A DNA stretch of 16,528 nucleotides from JACDDK01 sp038198445 (GTDB taxonomy: Bacteria > Actinomycetota > Rubrobacteria > Rubrobacterales > Rubrobacteraceae). Location of the stretch: contig JBBPZZ010000084.1 in assembly GCA_038198445.1 (NCBI GenBank), positions 1 to 16,528 on the forward strand. Direction: 5' to 3'. The position numbers were made by a program, and so were the translations under genes. The notes beneath the pieces were generated by a model that ran no database searches, was not told the DNA's origin, and saw nothing but the letters and a program-made list of their open reading frames with translations. Positions within the stretch are counted from its first letter, which is position 1; the number at the start of each line of letters is the position of its first letter. Positions 7,153 to 14,349 of this stretch are shown here, piece after piece.

Positions 7153-8139
7153 ATGGCGACGAAGAACCTGCTCCAGGCCATCCATGAGGGACTGGCCGAG
7201 GAGATGCGCTCCGACGAGTCGGTGATGGTTTTGGGAGAGGACGTGGGACGGGCCGGTGGAGTCTTCCGGGTGACGCAGGGGTTGCAGGACGAGTTCGGAC
7301 CGGAGCGGGTAATGGACACGCCGCTCGCGGAGAGCCTAATAGTCGGCTCCGCCATCGGTCTCTCGGTGAACGGGATGCGTCCCGTGGCGGAGATACAGTT
7401 CGGGGACTTCATAACGCCGGCGTTCGACCAGATCGTCAACGAGGCCGCCCGCTTCTACTACCGCTCGAACGGCGCCTGGACGTGTCCCATCACCATCCGC
7501 GCCCCCTACGGTGCCGTCCACGGCGGCGGTCTATACCATTCCCAGAGCATCGAGGCCTGGTTCTGCAACACCCCCGGCCTGAAGGTCGTCGCCCCTACGT
7601 TCCCGGCCGACGCCAAGGCCATGCTAAAGAGCGCCATCCGCGACCCGAATCCTGTCCTCTTCCTCGAACACAAACGCACCTACCGCCTCATAAAAGAAGA
7701 CGTCCCCGAGAACGGCCACGAAGTCCCCATCGGCGAGGCCTGCATCCACCGCGAGGGGACGGACATAACCGTAGTCGCCTACGGTCTGATGCTCTACACG
7801 GCCCTGGAGGTTGCGGAGAAGCTCTCCGGAGAGCACGGCATAGAGGCGGAAGTCGTCGAACCGCGAACGCTCTATCCGCTGGACAAGGAGACAATACTCG
7901 ACTCGGCGAAGAAGACCGGGAAGTTCCTCGTGATCTCGGAGGCGAACCTGACGGGCTCGGTCTCCGGCGAGATCGCCGCTATCGTTGCGCGGGAGGCGTT
8001 CGAGTGGCTGGACGCGCCGGTGTCGCGGCTCGGGGCGCCGGACGTTCCGGCGGCGGCGTTCTCCCGGCCGATGATGGACTACTTCGTGCCGTCGACGGAG
8101 AAGATAGAGGACGCGATGCTGGAGCTGGCCCGCTACTAG
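7153..8139 (+). CDS. 2-oxoacid dehydrogenase E1 component, beta subunit (branched-chain type)
   Basis: A 328-residue transketolase-like subunit that completes the heterotetrameric E1. Typical landmarks: GEDVGRAGGVFRVT (28-41), RVMDTPLAESLIVG (52-65, with E60 as the ThDP-activating glutamate), MRPVAEIQFGDFITPAFDQIVNEAA and APYGAVHGGGLYHSQS (117-132, with H129 at the active site). The C-terminal part (about 200-320) is the transketolase C-terminal fold. GGAGG at 7142-7146 lies 6 nt before the ATG. The GGVFR form near the N-terminus and the LYHSQSIEAWF region fit branched-chain E1beta. It lies directly between E1alpha and E2. Confidence 0.94.
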   Translation: MATKNLLQAIHEGLAEEMRSDESVMVLGEDVGRAGGVFRVTQGLQDEFGPERVMDTPLAESLIVGSAIGLSVNGMRPVAEIQFGDFITPAFDQIVNEAARFYYRSNGAWTCPITIRAPYGAVHGGGLYHSQSIEAWFCNTPGLKVVAPTFPADAKAMLKSAIRDPNPVLFLEHKRTYRLIKEDVPENGHEVPIGEACIHREGTDITVVAYGLMLYTALEVAEKLSGEHGIEAEVVEPRTLYPLDKETILDSAKKTGKFLVISEANLTGSVSGEIAAIVAREAFEWLDAPVSRLGAPDVPAAAFSRPMMDYFVPSTEKIEDAMLELARY

Positions 8140-8152
8140 GAGGAGAGAGAAA

Positions 8153-9550
8153 GTGGCGAAACCGGTAACCATGCCGCAGCTTGGCGAGAGCGTTACGGAG
8201 GGTACTATTACCCGCTGGCTCAAGGCTGAGGGCGACGAGGTGGCGATGGACGAGCCGCTCGCCGAGGTGGACACCGACAAGGTCAACGCCGAGCTACCCT
8301 CGCCCGTGGCCGGCAGGATCGAGAAGTTACTCGTCTCCGAGGGCGCTACCGTGGATGTTGGGACCGAGATCGCGCTGGTCGCCATCACTGCTGAGAGTGA
8401 TTCCCCGGCCGCCGAGGCCCCGCCACGCGAGAACGTAGCCGCCGAAGCTCCGACCGAGGAATTTCCGGCGGGCGAAGCCGGCGCCGAGATTCAACCCGTC
8501 GCGAGCGAAGTAGCCCATCCCCGGAGCGCCGCGGCGAAGAGGGGCGGCAACGGACGCGGCACGGTCGAAGACGTGGAGACCCTGCGCCTGACCCGATCCT
8601 CGCCGGTAGTGAGGCGACTCGCCGCCGAACACAACGTGGACATACAGGAGATCTCCGGTACCGGCATCGGTGGTCGCGTCACCAGGAAGGACATCGAGGG
8701 TTACATCAAGGAGCGCGGAGCGGAGCGTGAAAGGGAACCCGAGTACGCGCCGCCCGGTATGCGCGAAGAACGGCAGGCGTTCGCCGCGCCCGAGCCGGAA
8801 CCCGGACCGGAACCCGAGCGGAAGCGCGCGCCGGTCTACGAGGGCGACCGGACCCAGGACCTGACGAGCATCCGCCGCGCGATAGCGAACCGCATGTCCC
8901 TGAGCAAGCGCGAGGCGCCGCACGCCTGGACGATGGTCGAGGTGGACGTTACGGGACTAGCCGCCCTGCGCGAGCGCGAGAAGGCCGCGTTCGCCGAGCG
9001 CGAGGACGTAAAGCTCACGTATCTGCCGTTCATCGTCAAGGCGGTCGTCGAGAGCCTCAAGGAGTACCCGGTCCTCAACTCCGTGTGGGATGGGGGCAGG
9101 ATCATTCTGAGAAAACGCATCAATATTGGCGTGGCGGTAGACCTGGACGACGCGCTCATAGTACCCGTGATCCCGGACGCCGACGAGTTGAACATCCGCG
9201 GTCTCGCCCGCAAGATCGACGACGTGGTGAAACGGGCACGGAGCGGAGAGCTTTCGCCCGGCGACGTATCCGGCGGCACGTTCACGGTCAACAATCCAGG
9301 TTCACTTGGCAGCGTAGTCTCGACGCCCATAATCAACTACCCGCAGGCGGCGATCCTCTCCGCTGAAGCAATCGTCAAGCGTCCGGTCGTCATAGACGGC
9401 GCGAGCGGCGAAGCTATCGCCATCCGTAGCATAATGAACCTCGAAGTCTCCTTCGACCACCGTATTCTCGATGGCGGCGCAGCGCTCAAGTTCCTGAACA
9501 CGGTCAAGCGGCGGCTGGAAGGCTACGGGCCGGAGAGCAGCGTCGGTTGA
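8153..9550 (+). CDS. 2-oxoacid dehydrogenase E2 component (dihydrolipoyl acyltransferase)
   Basis: A 465-residue core enzyme that moves the acyl group from lipoate to CoA. Domains in order: one lipoyl domain (1-77) with the lipoylated lysine in EVDTDKVNAE (K43), an Ala/Pro/Glu-rich linker (80-145), a peripheral-subunit-binding domain (about 147-186; SSPVVRRLAAEH ... GTGIGGRVTRKDI), a second charged linker rich in EPEPGPEPE (190-230), and the catalytic domain (235-455) ending in SFDHRILDGG (H436, D440). The GTG start at 8153 has AGGAGGAG at 8138-8145, 7 nt upstream. E3 (dihydrolipoamide dehydrogenase) is not in the window and must be supplied elsewhere. Acyl specificity cannot be fixed from E2 alone; the E1 features point to branched-chain substrates. 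Confidence 0.94.
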   Translation: MAKPVTMPQLGESVTEGTITRWLKAEGDEVAMDEPLAEVDTDKVNAELPSPVAGRIEKLLVSEGATVDVGTEIALVAITAESDSPAAEAPPRENVAAEAPTEEFPAGEAGAEIQPVASEVAHPRSAAAKRGGNGRGTVEDVETLRLTRSSPVVRRLAAEHNVDIQEISGTGIGGRVTRKDIEGYIKERGAEREREPEYAPPGMREERQAFAAPEPEPGPEPERKRAPVYEGDRTQDLTSIRRAIANRMSLSKREAPHAWTMVEVDVTGLAALREREKAAFAEREDVKLTYLPFIVKAVVESLKEYPVLNSVWDGGRIILRKRINIGVAVDLDDALIVPVIPDADELNIRGLARKIDDVVKRARSGELSPGDVSGGTFTVNNPGSLGSVVSTPIINYPQAAILSAEAIVKRPVVIDGASGEAIAIRSIMNLEVSFDHRILDGGAALKFLNTVKRRLEGYGPESSVG

Positions 9551-9574
9551 TTGCGGATGAAATACGTTCCGCAA
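9551..9574 (+). terminator. Hairpin directly after the E2 stop codon
   Basis: TTGCGGA (9551-9557) pairs with TCCGCAA (9568-9574) across a 10-nt loop, starting at the first base after the E2 stop. A T-run (CTTTT) comes only at about 9586-9590. It may end or attenuate the 2-oxoacid dehydrogenase transcript. It also marks the join between high-GC and lower-GC DNA. Confidence 0.4.
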
Positions 9575-9607
9575 TTCGCAGGCGGCTTTTAGGAGAGGAA
9601 GGTATTT

Positions 9608-10708
9608 GTGCAAAACGATAGCTTGTTCGGACATCTGGCAAGTAGGTTCAGCGGCCAAACTGAAAATATCGCAACAGAGGCACTAAATTACATTATCAAC
9701 CGCTCTTCCGTCGCTAGGCGCGCATTCCTGCAATTTGTCGCGCGGGCCGATGTCGAGTTGCCTGATACGTTGCGGTTTCAGACTCAAGCGGTCGGAGATG
9801 ATAATGCTATTCCAGATTTGGTTGGCATGGATTCGGAGTCAAGGCAAGTTCTTCTAGTTGAAGCCAAATTCTGGGCCGGACTCACGGGTAATCAGCCAGT
9901 TACTTACCTCAAGCGTCTGCCATCACAAGCGGACGGTTTGCTGCTCTTTGTTGCTCCAGCTTTACGCTTCGACACGCTGTGGTCTGAGCTGCTGCGGCGT
10001 TGTCAGGAAGGAAATTTCGCAGTTGGACAATCTCACAACGACATCGCACAGGATTTTATAGCTGTAAAAGTCGGACCCGCTAAGACGCTCGCGCTCACGA
10101 GTTGGCGTGCTGTATTGGCGTATATCCTTCGCTCACTGGAAACCGAGGGAGAACATCATGCTGCTTCTGACGTGCAGCAACTGCAAGGTTTGTGTGAACG
10201 TATGGATAGCGAGGCGTTTCTACCACTTCGTTCGGACGAACTCACCTCCAACATAGGAACGCGCATTGTCCAATATTGCGAAATCGTAGATGAAGTTGTC
10301 AATAAAGGTAAAGCAGCGGGGATCGTTTCGACAGATGGACTACGCCCTACGCGGGGGCCAGGCTTCTACGGACGCTATCTGGCACTTCATGGGCATGTAT
10401 GCAATCTGCAGTTTAACGCGACGCTCTGGGGAAGTTTGCGGGCGACCCCACTCTGGTTGGGTATTCATGAACTAAAGGATAAGCCCTGGAGCAAGGACGC
10501 GCTCGCAAGCCTTGAGCGCGAGCAGCCCTCTCGACTCCTTTCTGACAAAAGAGGTCATCTTGCGGTCCCAATCAACCTGCCAACCGGCGCCGAAAAGCAA
10601 GAAGTAGTGTCCGCCGTATTCAAGCAGATGAAGGAAGTAGGCGAACTGTTGCTTGACTACAGTCAATCGGAACAAGAGGAAGCTACCGGCATCTCTACGA
10701 ATAGCTAG
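9608..10708 (+). CDS. Orphan PD-(D/E)XK nuclease-like protein, probably acquired
   Basis: A 366-residue protein I do not recognise by name. Its N-terminal third carries a PD-(D/E)XK-type core: a helix with QTENIATEALNYII (17-30), the Asp motif AIPDLVG (D70), a beta-strand with LLVEAKFWAG (E85-x-K87), and NQPVTYL (Q96) in the following helix. This is the layout of restriction-endonuclease-fold enzymes. The C-terminal two thirds have no motif I recognise. No signal peptide, membrane segment, methyltransferase or toxin-antitoxin partner is visible. Codons are A/T-richer than those of the flanking genes, as in the HhH gene at 4861, suggesting transfer. AGGAGAGGAAGG (9591-9602) precedes a GTG start. 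A role in cutting foreign or damaged DNA is plausible but unproven. Confidence 0.75.
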   Translation: MQNDSLFGHLASRFSGQTENIATEALNYIINRSSVARRAFLQFVARADVELPDTLRFQTQAVGDDNAIPDLVGMDSESRQVLLVEAKFWAGLTGNQPVTYLKRLPSQADGLLLFVAPALRFDTLWSELLRRCQEGNFAVGQSHNDIAQDFIAVKVGPAKTLALTSWRAVLAYILRSLETEGEHHAASDVQQLQGLCERMDSEAFLPLRSDELTSNIGTRIVQYCEIVDEVVNKGKAAGIVSTDGLRPTRGPGFYGRYLALHGHVCNLQFNATLWGSLRATPLWLGIHELKDKPWSKDALASLEREQPSRLLSDKRGHLAVPINLPTGAEKQEVVSAVFKQMKEVGELLLDYSQSEQEEATGISTNS

Positions 10709-10712
10709 ACCC

Positions 10713-11987
10713 ATGTCCGAACTGAGCGTGCAGCCCGCCGCAGATCCCGGATTCGACAACTTCCTGGATTCCGTACTGTCCCGTATCGACCGTGAGGAAC
10801 TGGTACGTCTAACCCAAGAACTGGTCCGCATCCCGAGCGTCTACCATCCCGAAGCATCGGATGGCAATGAAGCCAAAGCCGCCGGGTTCGTCGCCGACTA
10901 CCTCGGACGCGCCGGCTTCGACGTTCGTACCGAGGAGGTCGCGCAGGGCCGCCCGAACGTGTGGGCAGTGTGGGAGGGGGATCAGCCAGGAAAGACTCTG
11001 CTCTTCGAGGGACACACGGACGTGGTTACGGAGGGACGGGCGGAGGACTGGACCTATTCGCCGTTCGAGGCGGAGCGAGTCGATGGGCGTGTCTACGGCC
11101 GCGGAGCTTGCGACACGAAGGGGAATGTGGCGGCGGCGATGGTGGCGGTGTGCGCGATCAAGGACTCCGGCGTTCCGTTCCCCGGTCGCCTTGTCCTTTG
11201 CCATCCGGTGGATGAGGAAGGGATGATGAGCGGCATCAAGGCGTTTATCGAGGGCGGGTATGCTGGGAGAGTGGACGCGGCCGTGATCTGTGAGCCGGAG
11301 GAGAACCAGCTCTGTGTGAAGCAGAAGGGTGCCTTGCGGGTGGAGGTCACGTTCCGCGGCCGGATGGCGCATGGGGCGATGCCCCTGAGCGGCGTCAACC
11401 CGGTAACGCGGGCGGCGCGGTTCGTGGTGGCGGTTGAAGAGTTGGAGCGGGAGGAGATCGAGCGCCACGGCGAGGACCCGTTCGTTGGTTATCCGAGCCT
11501 CACGCCGACGATCCTGATGGGACCGGATTGTGGTGAGCCCCAGATCAACGTGATCCCCGCGAGCGCCTACGTCGCCCTCGACATCCGCACCACCGCGAGC
11601 CAGTCGCACGAAGACCTAATCAGCCGCCTCGACGAGATCCTAACGCGGCTGAAGGCCGAAGACCCGGACTTCGACGCGACGATGGAGGTGATCGAAGAGC
11701 GCCCACCGACCGAGACCCCGAGAGACGAACCGCTCGTCCGGGCGATGGCCGCCGCCTACACTCGCCTGACCGGTGAGACACCGACGTACAACGGCGTCCC
11801 CGGCGCGACTGACGGGACTTTCCTCCACGCCTGGGCCGGCATCCCCATCGTCACCACGGGGGCGGGGAACCGCGAGATGCCGCATCATAAGGACGAGTGG
11901 GTGAGCGATGAGGAGCTTCTCGCCACCTGCAAGCTCTACGCCGCGACGGCGATGTACTACTGTTTCGGAGAGGAGACCGATGTTTGA
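10713..11987 (+). CDS. M20-family metallopeptidase/deacylase (ArgE/DapE/CPG2-like)
   Basis: A 424-residue di-zinc amidohydrolase. Metal and catalytic residues are all present: FEGHTDVV (H101, D103), GRGACDTKG (D134, bridging), PVDEEGM (E168 catalytic, E169 metal), CEPE (E194) and MPHHKDEW (H392). The dimerisation lid begins near 205 (QKGALRVEVTFRGRMAHGAMP). The family removes N-acyl groups or C-terminal residues from amino acids and small peptides; the substrate here is unknown. The ATG at 10713 is 4 nt after the nuclease-like gene and lacks a clear Shine-Dalgarno; GTG 10728 is an alternative. The frame stays open further left (to 10653), but only over the other gene's coding sequence. It overlaps the SDR gene by 8 nt. 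Confidence 0.92.
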   Translation: MSELSVQPAADPGFDNFLDSVLSRIDREELVRLTQELVRIPSVYHPEASDGNEAKAAGFVADYLGRAGFDVRTEEVAQGRPNVWAVWEGDQPGKTLLFEGHTDVVTEGRAEDWTYSPFEAERVDGRVYGRGACDTKGNVAAAMVAVCAIKDSGVPFPGRLVLCHPVDEEGMMSGIKAFIEGGYAGRVDAAVICEPEENQLCVKQKGALRVEVTFRGRMAHGAMPLSGVNPVTRAARFVVAVEELEREEIERHGEDPFVGYPSLTPTILMGPDCGEPQINVIPASAYVALDIRTTASQSHEDLISRLDEILTRLKAEDPDFDATMEVIEERPPTETPRDEPLVRAMAAAYTRLTGETPTYNGVPGATDGTFLHAWAGIPIVTTGAGNREMPHHKDEWVSDEELLATCKLYAATAMYYCFGEETDV

Positions 11988-12762
11988 TTACGCCAGGATG
12001 TTCGACCTCACCGGCAAGACCGCCCTCGTGGTGGGAGCGGGAAGCGGTATCGGGGAGGCGAGCGCGCACGGCCTTGCGGCTTTCGGGGCGCGCGTGGTGT
12101 GCGCCGACGTGAACGCCGAGGCCGCCGACGCGACAGCCGGAGAGATAAAGTCCCAGAACGGAGAGGCGGACGCCCTCGAACTGGACATGACGGACGCCGA
12201 AAGCGTGCGGACTGCGGTTGGTAGTGTGGGCGCGCCGGATGTCCTGGTGAGTACCCCGAGCGTCAACGTGAGGAAGCCGGTGCTGGAGATCTCGGACGAA
12301 GAGTTCGACCGGATCGTGGACGTGAACCTCAAGGGCACTTTCCGCCTGATCCGGGAGTTCGGACGGGGCATGGCCGAACGCGGCTCCGGCAGCATCATCG
12401 CCTTCTCCAGCATCCGGGCACAGACCGTCGAGCCGGGCCAGGGCATCTACGCCGCCACCAAATCCGGCACCGTCCAGATGCTCCGCGCCCTCGCCACGGA
12501 GGTCGGGCCGCGCGGCGTCCGCGTAAACGCCATCGCCCCCGGCATAGTCGAGACGCCGCTCACCGCCCAGATCAAGGACAACCCCGAGTGGTACGACGCC
12601 TACGCGAAGGGGGGTATACTCGGACGCTGGGCGCAGCCGCACGAGATGGTCGGGATGGTCGTCTACCTCGCCTCCGAGGCCAGTTCCTACGTCACCGGAG
12701 GCTTCATGCTCGTGGACGGCGGCTGGACCGCCGCCGACGGACGCTTCACGCCACCACTATAA
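11980..12762 (+). CDS. Short-chain dehydrogenase/reductase (SDR, classical type)
   Basis: A 260-residue NAD(P)-dependent oxidoreductase with a Rossmann nucleotide motif GAGSGIG (19-25), D43 after the second strand (CADVN, suggesting NAD preference), S144 and the catalytic Y157-AAT-K161. The C-terminal VTGGFMLVDGGWTAADG is standard for the family. Oddly, the structural NNAG motif after strand 4 is replaced by STPSVN (91-96). The ATG at 11980 has GGAGAGGAG (11967-11975) and overlaps the end of the M20 gene (ATGTTTGA), so the two are coupled; they probably act on the same or related small molecule. Substrate unknown; a sugar or polyol acid is one possibility by likeness to gluconate-5-dehydrogenase-type SDRs. 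Confidence 0.92.
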   Translation: MFDYARMFDLTGKTALVVGAGSGIGEASAHGLAAFGARVVCADVNAEAADATAGEIKSQNGEADALELDMTDAESVRTAVGSVGAPDVLVSTPSVNVRKPVLEISDEEFDRIVDVNLKGTFRLIREFGRGMAERGSGSIIAFSSIRAQTVEPGQGIYAATKSGTVQMLRALATEVGPRGVRVNAIAPGIVETPLTAQIKDNPEWYDAYAKGGILGRWAQPHEMVGMVVYLASEASSYVTGGFMLVDGGWTAADGRFTPPL

Positions 12763-12766
12763 GCTA

Positions 12767-12795
12767 TTGACACAATGCACATAGGTGCGGATACT
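12767..12795 (+). promoter_or_regulatory. Sigma-70-type promoter for the ECF transporter operon
   Basis: A perfect -35 hexamer TTGACA (12767-12772), a 17-bp spacer and GATACT (12790-12795, 4 of 6 to TATAAT) lie directly after the SDR stop codon. Transcription would begin near 12802, giving a leader of about 60 nt before the ATG at 12862. This is the best promoter match in the window and suggests the transporter is its own transcription unit. Confidence 0.6.
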
Positions 12796-12850
12796 TCGGA
12801 GGGCTGGTTAGACACGGTAGAGTGTTCCGCCGGCAACACAAACGGGAAAA

Positions 12851-12859
12851 GGAGTGAGG
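12851..12859 (+). promoter_or_regulatory. Ribosome binding site deciding the S-component start
   Basis: GGAG (12851-12854) and GAGG (12856-12859) lie just before ATG 12862. The longer frame from ATG 12775 would begin inside the promoter and upstream of the predicted transcript start, so 12862 is chosen. Confidence 0.7.
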
Positions 12860-12861
12860 TA

Positions 12862-13461
12862 ATGGCGACGGGTACGGGAAGTGAGGGACGTGGCTCGGGG
12901 TTCGGTCTCGGGGTTCGGCAGATCGTCATAGCCGGTGTGTTGGGGGCCATCGCGATCTTCCTCGGGGCGACCCGGCTGGGGTTTATCCCGGTGCCGAACC
13001 TGGCGGGGAACGCGACGATCATGCACGTGCCCGCGATCCTGGGCAGCGCGCTTGAAGGGCCGGTGGTCGGTGTTATCGTGGGCGGCATCTTCGGCATCTA
13101 CTCCTGGCTGTATGCGGAGATACCGCTCTTCAAGGACCCGATAGTGGCGATAGTGCCGCGGTTGTTGATCGGGATCGTGGCGTGGATAGCGTTCGTGGGG
13201 TTCAAGAGGTGGAGCCTGGATCTCGCATCCGCGGTGGCCGGAGTCCTCGGTTCATTCGCCAACACCATCGGGGTGCTCGGTCTGGGCGTCCTGTTCGGAT
13301 ACCTGCCGTTCGCGGCCGTCATTCCGATAATCCCGCAGGCCATAGTGGAGGCGATAATCGCGGCAATAGTTACGGTGGTGGTCGTCCGTGGCGTCATGCT
13401 CGTTCGCAGCGGACGGACGACGGCCACGGAGACGAAGTCCGACGAAGAGCGCCGCTACTAG
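12862..13461 (+). CDS. ECF transporter S component (substrate-binding membrane protein)
   Basis: A 199-residue very hydrophobic protein with about six membrane segments (roughly 18-38, 50-62, 66-84, 93-113, 121-146, 155-181), a Gly/Ser-rich N-terminus and a charged C-terminal tail. The stretch PVPNLAGNATIMHVPAILG (43-61) resembles the PF12822-type S components (the group that includes pantothenate, folate, pyridoxine-type and cobamide-precursor transporters). Three following genes supply both ATPases and the T protein, so this is a complete ECF importer. The ligand is not readable from the sequence. Proximity to bluB and a B12-dependent mutase makes a cobamide-related ligand worth testing, but that is only context. 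The start is set by the ribosome site at 12851-12859. Confidence 0.85.
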   Translation: MATGTGSEGRGSGFGLGVRQIVIAGVLGAIAIFLGATRLGFIPVPNLAGNATIMHVPAILGSALEGPVVGVIVGGIFGIYSWLYAEIPLFKDPIVAIVPRLLIGIVAWIAFVGFKRWSLDLASAVAGVLGSFANTIGVLGLGVLFGYLPFAAVIPIIPQAIVEAIIAAIVTVVVVRGVMLVRSGRTTATETKSDEERRY

Positions 13462-13488
13462 CCACGCAAAGACGCGAACGCGAGCGCG

Positions 13489-14349
13489 ATGATCGAAATA
13501 GAAGGACTTTCGTTCACCTATCGGACGGGTGAGGACGACGCGGTCCCCGCGCTGCGCGACCTCGACCTGCGGATAGAGTCGGGTCAGTTCCTTGCGGTCA
13601 TCGGCCACAATGGATCGGGGAAGAGCACGCTCGTCAAGCTGCTCACCGCCGTGATGTACCCGACGGAGGGCAGCATTCGGGTAGACGGCGTCCCGGTAGA
13701 CGAGGCAAACCAGTGGGAGATCCGGCGCCGGGTCTCGGTCGTCTTCCAGGACCCGGACGACCAGCTCGTGATGAACCGGCTGGAGGACGACGTGGCCTTC
13801 GGTCCCGAGAACCTGGGGCTACCGCGAGAGGATATAGCCGAGCGGGTCGAGTCGTCGCTGAAGGCGCTTGGGTTGAAGGAGATACGGACGCGCCTGATCG
13901 AAGACCTCTCCTCCGGCCAGAAGCAGCGCGTCGCGATAGCCGGCGCTCTGGCTATGCGGCCCCAATTCCTCATCCTGGACGAGCCGACCTCCCTACTTCC
14001 GGTCCCGGTAGCGATGCGCCTGATCTCGACGGTCAGGGACCTGAACCTTCGGGAAGGAATGGGCGTCTTGCACATTACCCACTCCATGTCCGAGGCCGCG
14101 CTGTTCGATAGGGTCGTGGTGATGGACGCGGGGCGCAAGATCCTGGACGGAACCCCCGCCGAGGTCTTCCGGGACGTCGAGAAGCTGCGCGAAGTCGGCC
14201 TGGACGTTCCTCTCGCCGCCAGCCTCGCCCACTGGTTGCGCGCCCGGGGCATCCCGCTCGAAGGCGACATCCTCGATGAGACCGACCTTCGGGGAGCCTT
14301 ATCCGGTCTCGGGACCTCCGACGGACGCGCTACCGGAGCTTCCGGCTGA
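13489..14349 (+). CDS. ECF transporter ATPase, EcfA1-like
   Basis: A 286-residue ABC ATPase of the energy-coupling-factor type. Walker A GHNGSGKST (39-47), Q-loop VFQDPDDQ (85-92), ABC signature LSSGQKQR (140-147), Walker B LILDEPTS with catalytic E165, and H-switch H198 (LHITHSM) are all present. The D-loop, normally S-x-L-D-P, reads SLLPV (168-172): the conserved Asp is Pro171. The C-terminal extension after about 230 is typical of EcfA coupling subunits. The ATG at 13489 has no clear Shine-Dalgarno and is 27 nt after the S gene, so translation may depend on coupling. It forms a heterodimer with the next gene product and drives the S and T proteins by ATP hydrolysis. Confidence 0.92.
   Translation: MIEIEGLSFTYRTGEDDAVPALRDLDLRIESGQFLAVIGHNGSGKSTLVKLLTAVMYPTEGSIRVDGVPVDEANQWEIRRRVSVVFQDPDDQLVMNRLEDDVAFGPENLGLPREDIAERVESSLKALGLKEIRTRLIEDLSSGQKQRVAIAGALAMRPQFLILDEPTSLLPVPVAMRLISTVRDLNLREGMGVLHITHSMSEAALFDRVVVMDAGRKILDGTPAEVFRDVEKLREVGLDVPLAASLAHWLRARGIPLEGDILDETDLRGALSGLGTSDGRATGASG

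Noticed and set aside
10653..10712. M20 gene starting at 10653 with a 60-nt overlap onto the nuclease-like gene.
   Set aside because: The extra residues are only a frame shadow of the low-GC gene; family-like sequence starts after ATG 10713.
12775..12861. Longer S-component start at ATG 12775.
   Set aside because: That ATG lies within the promoter spacer, ahead of the predicted transcript start, and the extra 29 residues are hydrophilic with no family likeness.
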